This document shows positions 9,916 to 22,128 of a DNA stretch of 64,000 nucleotides, piece after piece. Both the position numbers and the translations under genes were made by a program. The DNA is from Narthecium ossifragum (taxonomy: Eukaryota > Streptophyta > Magnoliopsida > Dioscoreales > Nartheciaceae): assembly GCA_963920575.1 (NCBI GenBank), contig OY986969.1, positions 21,987,434-22,051,433 of the forward strand, given 5' to 3'. Below the pieces are notes generated by a model. The model was not told where the DNA came from and searched no databases. It saw only the letters and a list, made by a program, of their open reading frames with translations. Positions within the stretch are counted from its first letter, which is position 1, and each line of letters opens with the position of its first letter.

Positions 9916-11164
9916 TGTTAATCATAAATATAACAATATATTAAAGTTATTTGGGCGATTGATAAGATCAATGGTAATTTTGTAAATATTGTTATTAAAT
10001 GGTTTTTTTCTTTAGCTTTGACATAGCTTAAGTATTTTGACCATAACGTTTACATAAAATATCCAAATTGGCCTATTTTTACACCATTGGTAAGAAGACG
10101 AAAAGATCTACAACTTTTATATTGATGAGATTTTCAGATTCCATCGTTTAGGTTGTCAAACTGACAGTCAAAGTATATAGTGGAAAAATAATAAATAATG
10201 ACCGAATTTTCAAATGTCATCGTCCAAAGAATGGCCCATTCCATCACTCAAATTCCAATCGGCCATGTCCAATCGACCATATTTTGACCGATTATTTTAA
10301 TAACCATCGTCGATGTGGTCTGACTATTTCGATCATTATTTTCTCATACGATGTCCAAATGAGTTCATTTTTGAACCGATGAAAAAGGAATTCGAAGAAC
10401 TACAACTTTTATGTTCAGAGTTTTTCCAAATTCGAAGGTTATTATCGGCGTAATTGCAGTGGAAGACAAGACGCTCTATCTGATGGCAGTTTCATAAATA
10501 ATTGAAGATGTCGACTAGTTATGCAGTCCTGATGGTTTCAGATTCAATTCTGACAGTTCCAAGACAATTTTAGAGCAGTTCATAGCAGTTCCAAGATAGT
10601 TCCAGAGCAGTTCAAACGGTTCCAGGATAGTTCTAGAGTAGTTCAAACGGTTCCAAAGTGATTACGACAGAAACTATAAAATGCAGGAAGATGAAGAAGA
10701 CACACTCTCCCAAAGTCAAGAGCAAACTAGCTTTTTATCTTTATTTTCAATATAGCCTTTTATATTTATTATCAATCTAGTTTTATTTATTTAAATGTAC
10801 TTTTAAATTCATGTAATGAAGTCTTTCATTCATAGAAGTAGTACTAACATAATTCCATTCATAAGAGTAGTTTTAGCATAGTTCTACCACTCATAGTAGT
10901 AGATCTATCACTCATAGGAGTAGTTCTAACTTAGTTCGTCATCCATTTACCTATGTTCGAACGTGTTAAAATAGGCACTGGTGTTCCTGATTTCGGCATT
11001 TTGACTGTGCCGATCAACGGCAAGGTTTCATCCTCAACCGGATCAGATCCAACTCTATCTGCAAAGACCAGAATATTATCTTCTTCCTATTTTCTAGAGC
11101 TGAATGATTAGCAACACCGGTGCCTATTTTAACACTAAAGCCCGTTATCAGGTTTCCGTAGGTT
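9916..11164 (+). repeat. Diverged LTR-like repeat, homologous to 30746-31831
   Basis: It begins TGTTAATCATAAATATAAC and shares with 30746-31831 a series of blocks, such as GAACGAAAAGATCTACAACTT-like and GTAGTTCTAAC repeats, in the same order and orientation. A minisatellite of about 30 bp (GTTCCAAGATAGTTC type) lies at about 10553-10660, and a degenerate CATAGGAGTAGTTCTA series at about 10828-10940. A 168-bp inverted-repeat element (10967-11134) is inserted near its end. No clean target duplication was found, so the right boundary is approximate. Confidence 0.6.
10967..11134. mobile_element. Small MITE-like element with ~23-bp terminal inverted repeats
   Basis: It starts GTGTTAAAATAGGCACTGGT and ends with the near-perfect complement, ACCGGTGCCTATTTTAACAC. 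It is 168 bp long with no coding capacity. It sits in the LTR-like repeat 9916-11164 and is absent from the homologous repeat at 30746-31831, which supports a separate insertion. Confidence 0.75.
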
Positions 11165-11990
11165 CACATGAGCATTTTTTTTTTCAAAGTTTTATACACA
11201 AAATGCACGAAGCGGCCGTTACCCCAAGATATAATCACATAACATTGATAGTCATCGTAAGCATCTTAGAAATAAAATCATCCAATAATGTGACATAAGT
11301 TCCTTTTTTTTTTTTGATAAGTTGTGAAACAACAATTCTACTACTCTTTCGCAATTTGATGTGAGAGTGCCACAATTCAATTTCGAGACAACAGAATATA
11401 TCTTCTAAAAGGCTGCTGTGCCGGGCTAGAGAGCTATTATGTGTTGCTTTTCGCCTGTGCATATGGTCAATATCTTTTGCCTTTTCTCCACTAGATTTCA
11501 CTACTGTAATAGTAAGAAGCCCTGAAACTGAGGAACTGCCATAGCTTTTGTATCATACGTTGACCTTAAAGAAAGAAGATCTGGGAGGACGAGCAGTGTT
11601 GGATACAAAGTCTGGTGGCAAAAGTACTCTTGCATGTATTTTTCAACAATTGTAGCCAGATTGCGAAGCACTGTTCTCAATGATGTTCTTGGCAAATGAC
11701 TTCTGCAGAAGTTTCTGCCATCCTCCGTCAGATTTGTTGGTTTTTTGTCCGAAAATCTCTAATGGTTCCAATGCTAATGGTTCCCTCTGAGAGATAGGAA
11801 CGTCTTTAATGATCACAATCCACATCCGACAATAAATTATGGGTCTAATTGCATGTTTGACATCCGCATCTTATTGGATCCGGATGTGGGTTCTTCAACT
11901 ATATTCTGCTCCACTCTTCACTCGCAGAACATTATCGGATTTGGATTCGGGTCCATTTGGTATCCGACCCATTAGAAGCCCAAGTTGGTA
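11165..11990. other. Intergenic region upstream of the bZIP gene
   Basis: A T-run (about 11306-11319) and AT-rich DNA. The minus-strand open frames here (about 11501-11825) match nothing I know and lack coding character. The span 11850-11990 would be distal bZIP promoter; I see no clear TATA box. Confidence 0.45.
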
Positions 11991-12277
11991 GTTAATGTAG
12001 TTGAATTAATAACAGGTTTCCCTCCCTCCTCTCTATCTATGTGTTTTCCTTCATATCTTTGGTAGGAATCTAACTCTAGAAGATTATTCCGTTATCGCAT
12101 TCAATTCTTTTCCTTTCTTGGAGCAGTCTCTAGCTTCGGCTTCGGCAATGGGTCCTCAGATAGCATAAACCCTACTGATCCAGCGGTGTGTTCCGCCATC
12201 CATTCGTGCCCCATAGCCGCCGATACGGAGGATTCCGTTGAAAAGCTCGCATCTTGAACCAAAGAAAGCTCTTTTAG

Positions 12278-12444
12278 GTGATTTCTTCTCCATTTACATT
12301 TTCTTATGTAGGTTTTCCGTTTTGTGTGATGTGGGTTTGATCTCTATTCGTTTATCAGCACTTCACAAAGGTTTTGATGGCGAGTTCTTCATAAAAAAGA
12401 AGCCTTTGGCATTGATATCTAAGACATACGTATTTGATTTCCAG
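12278..12444 (+). other. Probable 5'-UTR intron of the bZIP gene
   Basis: A donor (CTTTTAG|GTGATTTC) at 12278 and an acceptor (TTGATTTCCAG) ending at 12444 fit an intron upstream of the ATG. A six-codon upstream ORF (ATG at about 12149) precedes it and may dampen translation. Both are predictions from sequence only. Confidence 0.45.
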
Positions 12445-12544
12445 GTTTCCAGTCCGTTTCAATTGCGCTCTTGAGCCGCCATCGAGTGTTGTGGTTTTAG
12501 AGGTTTTCTTGAAAGTTTCTTGTTTTTAGAATCTATAGCTGAGC

Positions 12545-15500
12545 ATGGATAAAGACTTTTTACAGAGCAAAGAGACAGGATATGATGATGAGTTTTTGCC
12601 GCTGGATTTGATCTTTAATGATGCTTTTCCATCGCCTGGCTCGGGCTTCCAAGATGCGGGGAGTTCCAGCCATGACATTAGTCAGATGCTTGACTGCTGG
12701 CCAAATAATGGCGGGCACCGGCGTTCCCTGTCGGTGATTATAGGCCCACCTGATGACACTAACTTCGATACTGACCATGGCAACAAAGGGTCTAGCGCAT
12801 CTCTGTCAGACAAGAATGATGAGGATTGGGCTTCTATGTTTATTGACCTGGATAAGATACCAGCATCGTCGAAGATGGATGAGTGGTGCTTACAGGCGAA
12901 TGACAACATTGCGGACTCTGAGAACAGTACTGTGGCTATTACTAATTGTGAGAACTCCAACGCACATTCGCATGACGTGCCAATGGAGAGGCATCGACAT
13001 AATCTATCCATAAATGAATCGATCACGCTTCGGGCAGAGATGTGGGCTTCAGGCAGTGAGGGATCATCTAGTGCGGGAGGAAAGAAGGTCATATCGGCCG
13101 ATGAGCTTGCTGAACTTGCCCTTGTTAATCCAAAGAGAGCAAAGAGGTTTGATTTAACCGTAAATGTTTCCTTTCTGGGATTTGTAATATGCTTATCCTG
13201 AGATTGGACTGGTTTTATACTGTAGATGAAGTTCTTGCCTTGAATAGTTTAGTTACTTGAACTGATAGACCATCCAGATGGTACTTGAACATAATTGTTT
13301 CAAGTGCATATATAACATCAAACTTAGTCCAAATATATGCCGATTGCATATAACATCATACAACTATTGAATGTTCATATGCTATGCTACTTATTTAGAC
13401 CATCACTATTTGCTCCTGCAATGATCAAACTTGCACCTCTAATCCTTGGAGGCAAGTAGCAGCAACATGGCCATTGGCGAATCCATAGTTTTAGCTACAA
13501 AGTAAGGAAATAATTTGAGAAAACATGTGCTCTATTAGGACATTTTGCCCCCTTAAAGCCGGGGAAAAAGGCTTAACTAATCAAAAACAAAATCTACTGG
13601 GGTTGTCAATATGAATAAACTGTAGGATATTTTTTTTTGAAGAGCTTTAGGCTCCTCTTCAAATGATATCGTGGCTTCGGCAATTTTTGAGAAGATAAGG
13701 AAGAAACTATCTTGGGGATTAGTTGGTTAACTAAAGGTTGTAAGAGACGATTAGATATGGTTGGGAGTTAGGACACTCAACCTTGAGGTCAAAGGAGGAG
13801 ACAAGTAGGGTTGAACCCCCAAGGCCCCAACACATTGCTTGAAACATTGTCATGCTTGTTGCTCGAAGTCTATCTGTCCATAGAGGCCTTTATTTTAGTT
13901 AAATGTATTTGGATTTAAATTTATAAACTCAGTTTCAGTTTTGATTTATGCTAGGTTTCAATAGTTTTCTTTTTCCAAACAATTGAAATGTTAAACAATC
14001 GGGGATTGTCGAGTAAAAGAAATTTAGAAGCATTGAGAATATAAAACTTTGTTGTCATGAAATCCACATGATATTGTTATCAGGAGGCCGGTTAACATTG
14101 TCGTAGCCAAAATTTGAAAATTGAATGGCGGTACAAGGTCAAGATTACGGTTTACTGCCAATTGCTTAATTACAGCTTGCAAGTGGTATTGTCATAACCT
14201 ATTAGTTGCCATCTTCAATTGCTTCATTCAATGTTCATGACAGCCAACTGCAATTTCCTTTCAATGGGCAAGCTAATTTCATATGTATATCATTAATTGA
14301 AGAATAACCAATTGCACCATATATTTGATAATTCAGAAGGACAAGGTCTTCCTTGAATTGAGAGCAGAGACCGTGTCTGTGCCTGCTAGAAACTAGCATG
14401 ACACGTGCCATGTGCATGTAATCCTTGCTTGAGAGTTAAAATTGCTTCCTTAGTTTGTAAATTTCATTAATTAAAGAGCTAATACTCTCAACTCAGCTTA
14501 TCATATATAATTGGTAACAAAGCACCTATCCACAATTTGCCGTGCCAGTTGCTTAACTAAAGCTGCCAATTTGAGTAATTATTCAATTGGTTCTTGAGAC
14601 TGATTACCTTTTTGGGTCATCTTGATGGCAATTTCCCATCAAGTTATTGATTATAAAATCGATTGCATAGCCCTTGATGCTCTTTGCCTCTTGTAAGTCT
14701 TTCCATGGGCATCACAGCTACAAAGTGATCGCTGTCAAGGGTAACACTCCCAGTGGTTTCGGCTGAAACAAAGAGGTTCAGGTCGAGGATTACCACTACA
14801 GTGGCACATTTTGTGCCAGTCTCTGGCACAATGCCTTCCAATACTCTGCAAAAACCTCGTGTTAGCGACGTATTGGCAACAGGGCCAACTGATGTATTGT
14901 GTGCCGAAACATTACCGGCATGATATGGGCCAATAAACATGGACCAGCATGGAGCACCATATTTTTTCAATGTTATTTGGGCCGAAATGGATTGGTTTCA
15001 GTCGAATCTTGAAATTTCATTTTGTTTTCTTTCTGTAGATTCATTGAAAGAAAAGATGAATTCATATCTAGAAGCATAGTTAAGTATTTATAAAAGATTG
15101 AATGGTTTCGAAACAAAAGAAAACTTTACTGTTGGAATTTATTTGGAACCACAATTATGGGAAAGTCTGATCATTGGCTGGATTTTTCTTAGCATATATG
15201 GTCTATCAACAATGCAAGAAAATTGACCTGAGCTTAATATATTCGTCAGCATTCAATGCTAGAAGCTTTGATGAACCATAGCACATTTTTAGGGCCTTCT
15301 GTACTTGATCATGCGGTAATTTGATTTGATTTAGTTTGTTTCTCTTTAGACGTATACAAATTTGGAAAAAACTGACAATCTTAGTGAAGCAAAGGCGTCA
15401 AATTTTGGTTCCAGCCCTTCTGTGTCTGACCAAACTGATCAATCATGTGCGAACACTCGGTTCATGCAACTCTTAATTCCATTAACAAAAGCCGGTTATT

Positions 15501-17673
15501 TATCCTAACTCACAGCTATTGCAGCTCTTGACTTAAGCTGCAAAATGTTGAGTTAATTAACTGTTAGACATCAAAAGTGACTGCTCTTTTGACTGATATT
15601 CCAATCCAGCACTTTTTTTCTTCTGATGGATGATTGTATATCTTAGTGGCATATGATAGGATCTTGGCAAATAGGGAGTCAGCTGCAAGGTCTAGAGAAA
15701 GAAAGACCCGCCATATTGCGCTTCTCGAGCAAAAAGCGAAGCTCCTGAAAGCAGAAGCTACAAAATTATCAGCTCAATTGGCTCCACTAAAGGTATATCT
15801 TCCTAATGAATATGTTTATTTGGTCACATATGGGAATTGTTGGCAATAGCTACGATATGAATCTAAGTGGAAAATGAAAATGTTTGCCAAAGATTCAGCT
15901 TAGTAAATAATAAAAGAGGGTATATATTTGCACCTTTATTGTATCTTTTTCCATTTGTGTAGACTGTTCATATTATTTTATAGTCATTCTTGTTGAGCAG
16001 TGAACTGTTGAACACTAGACATGCAACAGTCCTGCCTAAAATGTCTTTACGGTAAAAGATTCTAGAATGTGATGGGTAGAGTTTGAAAACCTCTAGAGCT
16101 TATTAGGTATCCAATCTTGCATTACCTCATTTCATCATTTCATTAGCCACTTGTGTTCGACAAATATCTGATTATGGAGTTGCTGCCATTAGGTGATACC
16201 TATAAGGATGCATTAGATAGCTACAGGACTGAATCAGATCCTCATGAATCTAAATGTTGTTACAGTTAGATCTGCATGATGCATGTCTACATTGCCTTGA
16301 TCCATAGAGTTGAAGTGATGTACCCATGTGAAGGCCTTATATGCAGCAAATCTGCCAAGGTTTCTTCAATAGTCGGGGCAAGAGTCAACGCGTATCAAAT
16401 TTTTTTGACGAAAATATCGAGATAGAATTTGATTTGGTTATGTGACTGGTAAACAGGGATCATTTTTAGGGAATTTATTATCAGATACTAGGTATGACTT
16501 TGCAATATTTATTTTCATTCAAGCAACGGATTCTAGCCAATAGAAAAGGATCATCTCATCTGTCCAGAGATCATTTTGGTTCCGTTAAGGTGATGATTCA
16601 GAATATCATTTTGGTTACATTGACGCATTCTCGCTGAACAGTATTAGCAAAGTAGTAACGAATGTGGTTTCCTTGACAGTTTCTCTTGCTTTCCCTTTTA
16701 GCTACCACTACCTTGTTTCTTTTATTCTCTGGGTATGATATCTCGTGTATTCTAATGGTGCTAATCGACTTTACTGAAAACGAATATAGATGGCATCTGA
16801 ATTCTGTTCCTTTACCAGCGAGTTGTTTTAGCTTACTGATTTAGTTTGAGACTTTCAATTCCTATTTATGATTTGTAGTTTGAATTCTCATGATCTGCTC
16901 GGCCTAAACTCTTTCCTACAATGGACAGATGGACACCAATGACCTTAATGTTGAAAATAATGGATTGAAGCTCCATATGCAAAGCATTGTTCAACAAATT
17001 TCCCAGCAAGATAGTAAGATGCTGTACTTATGACATTTGGACTAGTGCAAGTGCATATATGTTTGTGGCTCATAGCAGTTTGGCTGATAAATTTCTCAGT
17101 GCTCCAAATGTTATAATCACATGATGCTAAATGAAATTTTTTAATCCAGTATGCATGCTTTCACCATTTCTGGTTGTCAGGTCTTTTCTGTTTGTGATAT
17201 CATTTGCTTGTTCCTCCCGATAAGTTGTCCTTTTTGGCGCAGACCTGAATAATACACTGTGGGCAGAGGTTCAGCGACTGAGAGTCGCAGCAGGCCTGGC
17301 GAGTCCCAACGGTGGGCAAACAATGAATCCAGGATCATCCTTCAGATCCCACCAACCGATGTATCATCAGCAAACGTTTGTAGATGCTCATCAACTTCAG
17401 CAATTCCAATTCCAAAGTCCTAACAGTGGACAAACAATGAATCCAGAATCATCCTTCGGATGCCACCAACCGATGAATCATCGGCAAACACCTATAGATG
17501 CTCACCAACTTCAACAGCCTCAGTTCCAAACTCAGCTTCAACAGCAATTACGCCTGCGCAATTACCAATCTCCGCATCAACAGCTGCCGCCCCTGCAAGT
17601 TGAGCAGTTTATGCAAGGGTCTTTTACTCCCAACACTCAACAAGGAAATAATTTAGGCAGCAATGGCTTCTAG
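12545..17673 (+). CDS. bZIP transcription factor, group I type (VIP1/bZIP29-like), four coding exons
   Basis: Coding exons are 12545-13146, 15660-15792, 16929-17013 and 17243-17673; every junction is GT-AG and the frame stays open for 416 residues. Exon 1 ends with the group I lead-in [17 protein letters not shown]. Exon 2 gives the basic region ([20 protein letters not shown]) and first zipper heptads. Exon 3 continues the zipper ([13 protein letters not shown]), and exon 4 ends it ([13 protein letters not shown]). The C-terminus is Gln/His-rich with a duplicated block ([10 protein letters not shown] and [10 protein letters not shown]). The protein would act in the nucleus as a DNA-binding dimer; relatives such as VIP1 respond to osmotic or mechanical stress. 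The basic region has Arg where group I proteins usually have Lys (N-x7-K). The start is the first ATG of the open frame, after TTGAGC. Intron 1 (2.5 kb) holds no recognisable gene. Confidence 0.93.
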
Positions 17674-18230
17674 AGAATCAGCCATAAGCAGCTGCCGAAG
17701 ATATATTTTTTCTTGTATGTGCAAACCTTATAAGTTACAGAAACCTCAGAGTAGAAACTTAGAATTAAAAACAAGCATTCTGAGATTGATCTCATATGTT
17801 CGATCCTTGCGTTGAGCAGTTATACAAACAACCATGCGTGAATAAGTTAAACTTATGGAACAGAAACCTTTGAAGCTAATTGACTTCTTGATCCAGGGTG
17901 GCCCTGGTTAATTTATTTATTTATTTTGGGAGTTTTTTTTTTCAGTTGCAATCTTGATGGGTTACAGTTATGTATCATTTATCACTATCTCATTTTATGA
18001 TTTATTCTTGTTCAGCAATTATGTCTCAAAATTTTCTTTGTAGCAAAAGTCAATGCTGAATTGGATGATTTCAAAGTCAATATCCGATGGAATTATCAAA
18101 AATCAACCCTATTTTGAACTTGAACATTTTTAAAGAGTCAACAGGGAAGCACAAAAGGGGATGTATCCAACTGATATAACAGTAACTATTACAGAATTAG
18201 TTATTGGATCTTGATTGATGTGAAGGGTCC
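17674..18230. other. bZIP 3' region and spacer
   Basis: A probable 3' UTR follows the stop; AATTAAAA near 17763 could serve as a poly-A signal. AT-rich DNA without a gene continues to about 18230. Confidence 0.45.
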
Positions 18231-18405
18231 GCCTTGGAAATCCAAAATCCGGCAAAACCGGTAACAGAAGTTGAATATTGGATCTACATTAGGATCCGAC
18301 CCGTTCACCTTTCTCGCCCGTTGCCCGTTCTATTTTACACCCCTTTCCTGCTTGCCTCCAAGCACCACTTCCCCGCCCAGCAAGTAGGGAAGGGACGAGG
18401 AGGAG

Positions 18406-18439
18406 AAACCCTAACCCTAATCCTGACCCTAACCCTAGG
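18406..18439 (+). repeat. Telomere-like CCCTAA units in an LTR promoter
   Basis: About five CCCTAA-type units (AAACCCTAACCCTAATCCTG and on) lie about 30 bp upstream of the TATA box. The length and position fit a telo-box promoter element better than an interstitial telomere. Confidence 0.7.
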
Positions 18440-19067
18440 AGGAGAGGAGGAGGAGGAGGACCTCCGCTTATAAATAGCAGCTGGATTGTCAGTCAAAGAC
18501 ACACTCATGCACACATAACCTCGGTCCCAAAATTCTCTCGAGTTGATATCACGGAACTACACTGAGGCATCGGAGGGACCCCCGAGGTGATCCCACATCG
18601 GTTTCCTCTAACCTTCATCTTCCTCGTAGGCTTACGTGATCCCACGGTGTCTTCCCCGACGTTCCGCAGCCTATTTTCGGCGCTCCAGAGTTCGTGTCTT
18701 CTTTGACGTTCTCACAGCTCACACGTCACGGACTTTTCGAATCCGTGCATCATCAAATTGGCGCCCACAGTGGGGCCCAGATTTAGTCAAGATGACTCAA
18801 CCAGTGCGTTCAACAGGTGACATTTCCATGATAGTGACACAGCTCCAACTACATATCAACGATGTGTTGAAGCGACTCCAACAACATCCAGCTACCTCCT
18901 CCTTGCTCCCAGATGGACAAGACAAGAGGGATCTTACAGATGACCTCACACATGCAACGAGCTACATTCGGATAATATATACTAGGTATGGTTTTCGGCC
19001 GATATACCTCCAGGGCAACATCAACTCGGTACCGATTCTGTTTCTAGTCGACTCCAGGAGCGACCAT

Positions 19068-20420
19068 TGATAAGTGTATAAAAGTGCATTTTGAACACTA
19101 CTTCATTAGGTTTAATTATTAAATTATGAAAATCAATTGGACATTTCATTGATGTTTTTCTATTTTTAGGTTCAGTTTACATAGTGTCCAAACTTAAGTG
19201 ATTTTCAGTGATTTTATTGCAGGAATTAATCTAAGAAGAGCTTGTCCAGTCAATAGCAATCAAGAGAACCATCCTCTTAATCAAGACCTATTAGGTGAAA
19301 TCCAATTCAAGTAGGCTTAATCCAACCATGATTAGGACATGGAATACATGAGAGTCGGATTAGTAAATTCAGCAAACATGGAATTGCTGAAATCCCGATT
19401 TGGAAACTTTTCTGCACAGCCATTAGCATTGCAATGATATCTTTCTCGTCTGACATCGGATTGAGGTGATTGAAGATCCTATGGAAAGCTGCCTCAATGG
19501 ACTACAATTATTTTTGAAATAGCCATGTCCAAATGCGGACGTTTTCTAGGCGAAAATCGGTCCGTAATCAAGGCCACGGGATCTGTCCTGCTGTTAGGGC
19601 ATTTTTGGAGATGGGGATTGCTATAAAAACCAGGTTTTGGAGCAGAGGCAAGGGGGTTCCGGGGAGAGAAGAATCAGGGAGACTCTACAGCCAACAGGAA
19701 GAGGAGAAGCTCCATCTCCATGGCCGAGTAGATCAACCTGGCAAGGCGGAGAGGCGATCAAGCTTGAATAAGAGTTTTTCTACTTATCTCAAATCATGTT
19801 TTGATTTTAGTGTTGATACAACTCTCGTATGGATTTGTTTTCTAATTTATTTTAGATATTTTGAATGCACCTAAGTTGGGATTTGATTCTTTTCAAATAA
19901 TCAGTGATGCTCTTGGGCATGGTTTGATTTTTTGTTCCTTTGTTAATTGGATTTTCTATTGCATTATTGTTTGAGCATATCGTCGTCTTGGGGGTTAAAA
20001 CCTTTGCTACGTTATCTCTTGAAGACATCATCGTCTTTGAATCTAATTGAACATGATGATAGTTGTATGATTCATAAAGGGAGAATGATTCAGGAGAGTT
20101 GCTTTTGTTACTTGCTATGATTTGTAGTTCAATATGTTCCAATTGGTGAGATTGGGATGTGAATCCGCCAATTGCATATCTAACAGGATTGGAGATGAGA
20201 GAAATACTCAAGTTCAAGTGAGAGACTTCCAATGCCAAGCCACCTTAATTCTTAAGAAACTTCTCCAAACACTTAATTCTAACATAATCGACTTTTTTTT
20301 TACTATTTTATTTTTATCATCACATAATTGAGTAATCCTAGCTACTGTCTCTCTGTGGATACGACCACCTTCTTAGGCTATGTTGTTGCGACCGCTGTAA
20401 TATCTTGTTGGGCGTAATCA
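19068..20420 (+). repeat. Solo LTR (1353 bp) with target duplication ACCAT
   Basis: It starts TGATAAGTGTATAAAAGTGC and ends GGGCGTAATCA. ACCAT flanks it at 19063-19067 and 20421-20425. If the LTR and one duplication are set aside, the protease frame of the host gypsy element reads straight through the junction, which confirms both borders. Near the right end is CTGTGGATACGACCACCTTC, a motif I know from the ends of several plant LTR families. Confidence 0.93.
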
Positions 20421-21110
20421 ACCATTGCCTCATCAGCCCGGAGCTCACACTACTGTTGCATTTGAAAGTTGATGAAACGATCACCACCAAACTTGTGATA
20501 GCAAACAGAACCCTGGTCAGATCAATGTGTATTTACTTGGAGGTATGAGTGCCATTGGCTGATTCAATTTCTTAATTGATTTCCTAATTTTTCCCGTTGG
20601 AGGGATGAGTGCCATTGTTGGAGTAGATTGGCTCCTCCTTGGGGCCAATCCAATGGGACTTCCAAAGAAGTACTATGAAGTTTGTTCACAATGGAAAGGA
20701 ATTGATATTGCAAGGAGTAGAGGCGCCTCCGGAGTGCCCCAACAAGCACGAACCACAACTCAGGGCGCTCCTTAGTCCCAAGAAGGAGCCGCAAGAGTTG
20801 TCTCCGGAAATAGCACCAGCTGAGTCAGGTTGCTCATGGGCTCTCATTTGGAACCCCTACGCCTTCTCACAATGGCCCGAGTTGCATGAGGAGCCATTAG
20901 AAGCAAATTCAGAGCTCAACCGGACTCAAGTGCCCATCTTGAAGAAAAGACGACTTACGAAGAAGGGGAAGATAGTACGATCATATTTGAGTCCTCCTAT
21001 GGAGAGACGCATTCGAAGATGGGACCACAACCTTTACTACAGTGACCTCCCCCCAGAACCGCGACCAAGGGCAACATGTCGAGCCAAGCCACACAGTGGA
21101 GAGCATTAAG

Positions 21111-22123
21111 CCGGGTTGTAGAGATCAACACAAAAAAAAATCTCCATCTTTATTTTTTAGTTTAAAATGTTAAAAGTTGTGCTATTCGCATCCGATATAT
21201 GCATCACCTATCTTTGGTGTCTTAGATCACATACATGCTCTCCAATCCTCACAATCCTGACTCCGACGCTCCTCGGTGTTGTACGTGACTGTTGACACCA
21301 GTTTTGTCTACACCCTAATTTCATGACATTTATCAAATTACCGTACCTTTGATACTTGAAGCTGTTTTGGTAAATTTTCCATACTAAAATACAAAGCCAA
21401 ACTCTCTGACCACAACCCAATATTTAGCCCAATCTGGTTCCGATGACAACTTTGTCATCGACTGTCGCGCTCAAAACATAGCTTGGATCATCCATTGCAT
21501 CAGCCTTCAAGCTTCATAGTCAACCTCTGCTTCGAACGTCACATTGACCGTACTCCTCGGACAACAAATACTCCTTCTAGGGTCGATGTATGGATGGACC
21601 TTCACTTGGTTTTGGGCTTGCAATCGACCTCCATATCATCCGTCGACCTGAAATATTCAAATCTTCAATAAAGATAAACTTTTCTGAACTATGGTTGACC
21701 GAGCTTCATCCTTTACATGCTCGCAGTCAACCTTCTCTTCGATCGCTACATCCTCTATATGCCTCGGACACCAAAAAGGCTTTCCAGGGTCAATGCATGG
21801 ATGAACCGCCAGCCAAAACTCAATTTTTACTAAGTGAGATGTAACATTCGTGCCATCTCACGGTTGACCTTCACATCGACTGCCAATACATAAACTTCTA
21901 AAAATTGAATTTAAACACTTCCAAATTAAGAGGAATAAATATAAAACCAATATTTTATCATTCTGTGCAAAATTAAGATCAATAATATCAACTCTTCAAG
22001 GTCCCTTTCACTGCAAGGTATCTTCATCCAAAATATATATGAACATGACATGAACAATAAAAGTTAAAAGGGTATTTTGGTCATTTAAAACCCCAGCGGT
22101 ATTTTGATCATTCTGCCTTTGTC
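21111..22123. other. Non-coding stretch with a diverged direct repeat
   Basis: No gene seen. Two related blocks, about 21515-21640 and 21725-21830, each carry CCTCGGACA, TCCAGGGTCAATGCATGGAT-like text and a Ser/Pro-less open stretch. They look like an old tandem duplication with a period near 200 bp. Confidence 0.5.
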
Positions 22124-22128
22124 ATTAG

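Larger units (their letters stand above)
18230..21110 (+). mobile_element. Second Ty3/gypsy remnant, split by a solo LTR
   Basis: An LTR 3' part contains a TATA box (CTTATAAATAGC, about 18467), preceded by telomere-like CCCTAA units (18406-18439), and ends ...CATCATCA at 18755. A primer-binding-type site, TTGGCGCCCACAGTGGGG, follows at 18758-18775. Gag starts at ATG 18792 but only about 75 residues precede the protease, so most of gag is deleted. The protease frame reads NINSVPILFLVDSRSDH, is interrupted at 19068 and resumes after 20425 as CLISPELTLLLHLKVDETI. The catalytic D-S-G is D-S-R. A later part (20639-21109) has GPIQWDFQRSTMKFVHNGKE, the region between protease and RT. RT, integrase and 3' LTR are not seen. 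Confidence 0.78.

Noticed and set aside
9916..11164. A solo LTR with a clean target duplication, like its relative at 30746
   Set aside because: No matching 5-bp flanks were found, so it is listed as a diverged LTR-like repeat only.
14644..14970. Minus-strand 108-residue frame in the first bZIP intron
   Set aside because: No recognised domain and no splice or start context. It contains a small hairpin (TTGTGCCAG/CTGGCACAA) but nothing more.
18406..18439. Interstitial telomere from a chromosome fusion
   Set aside because: Only about five imperfect units, positioned just upstream of an LTR TATA box.
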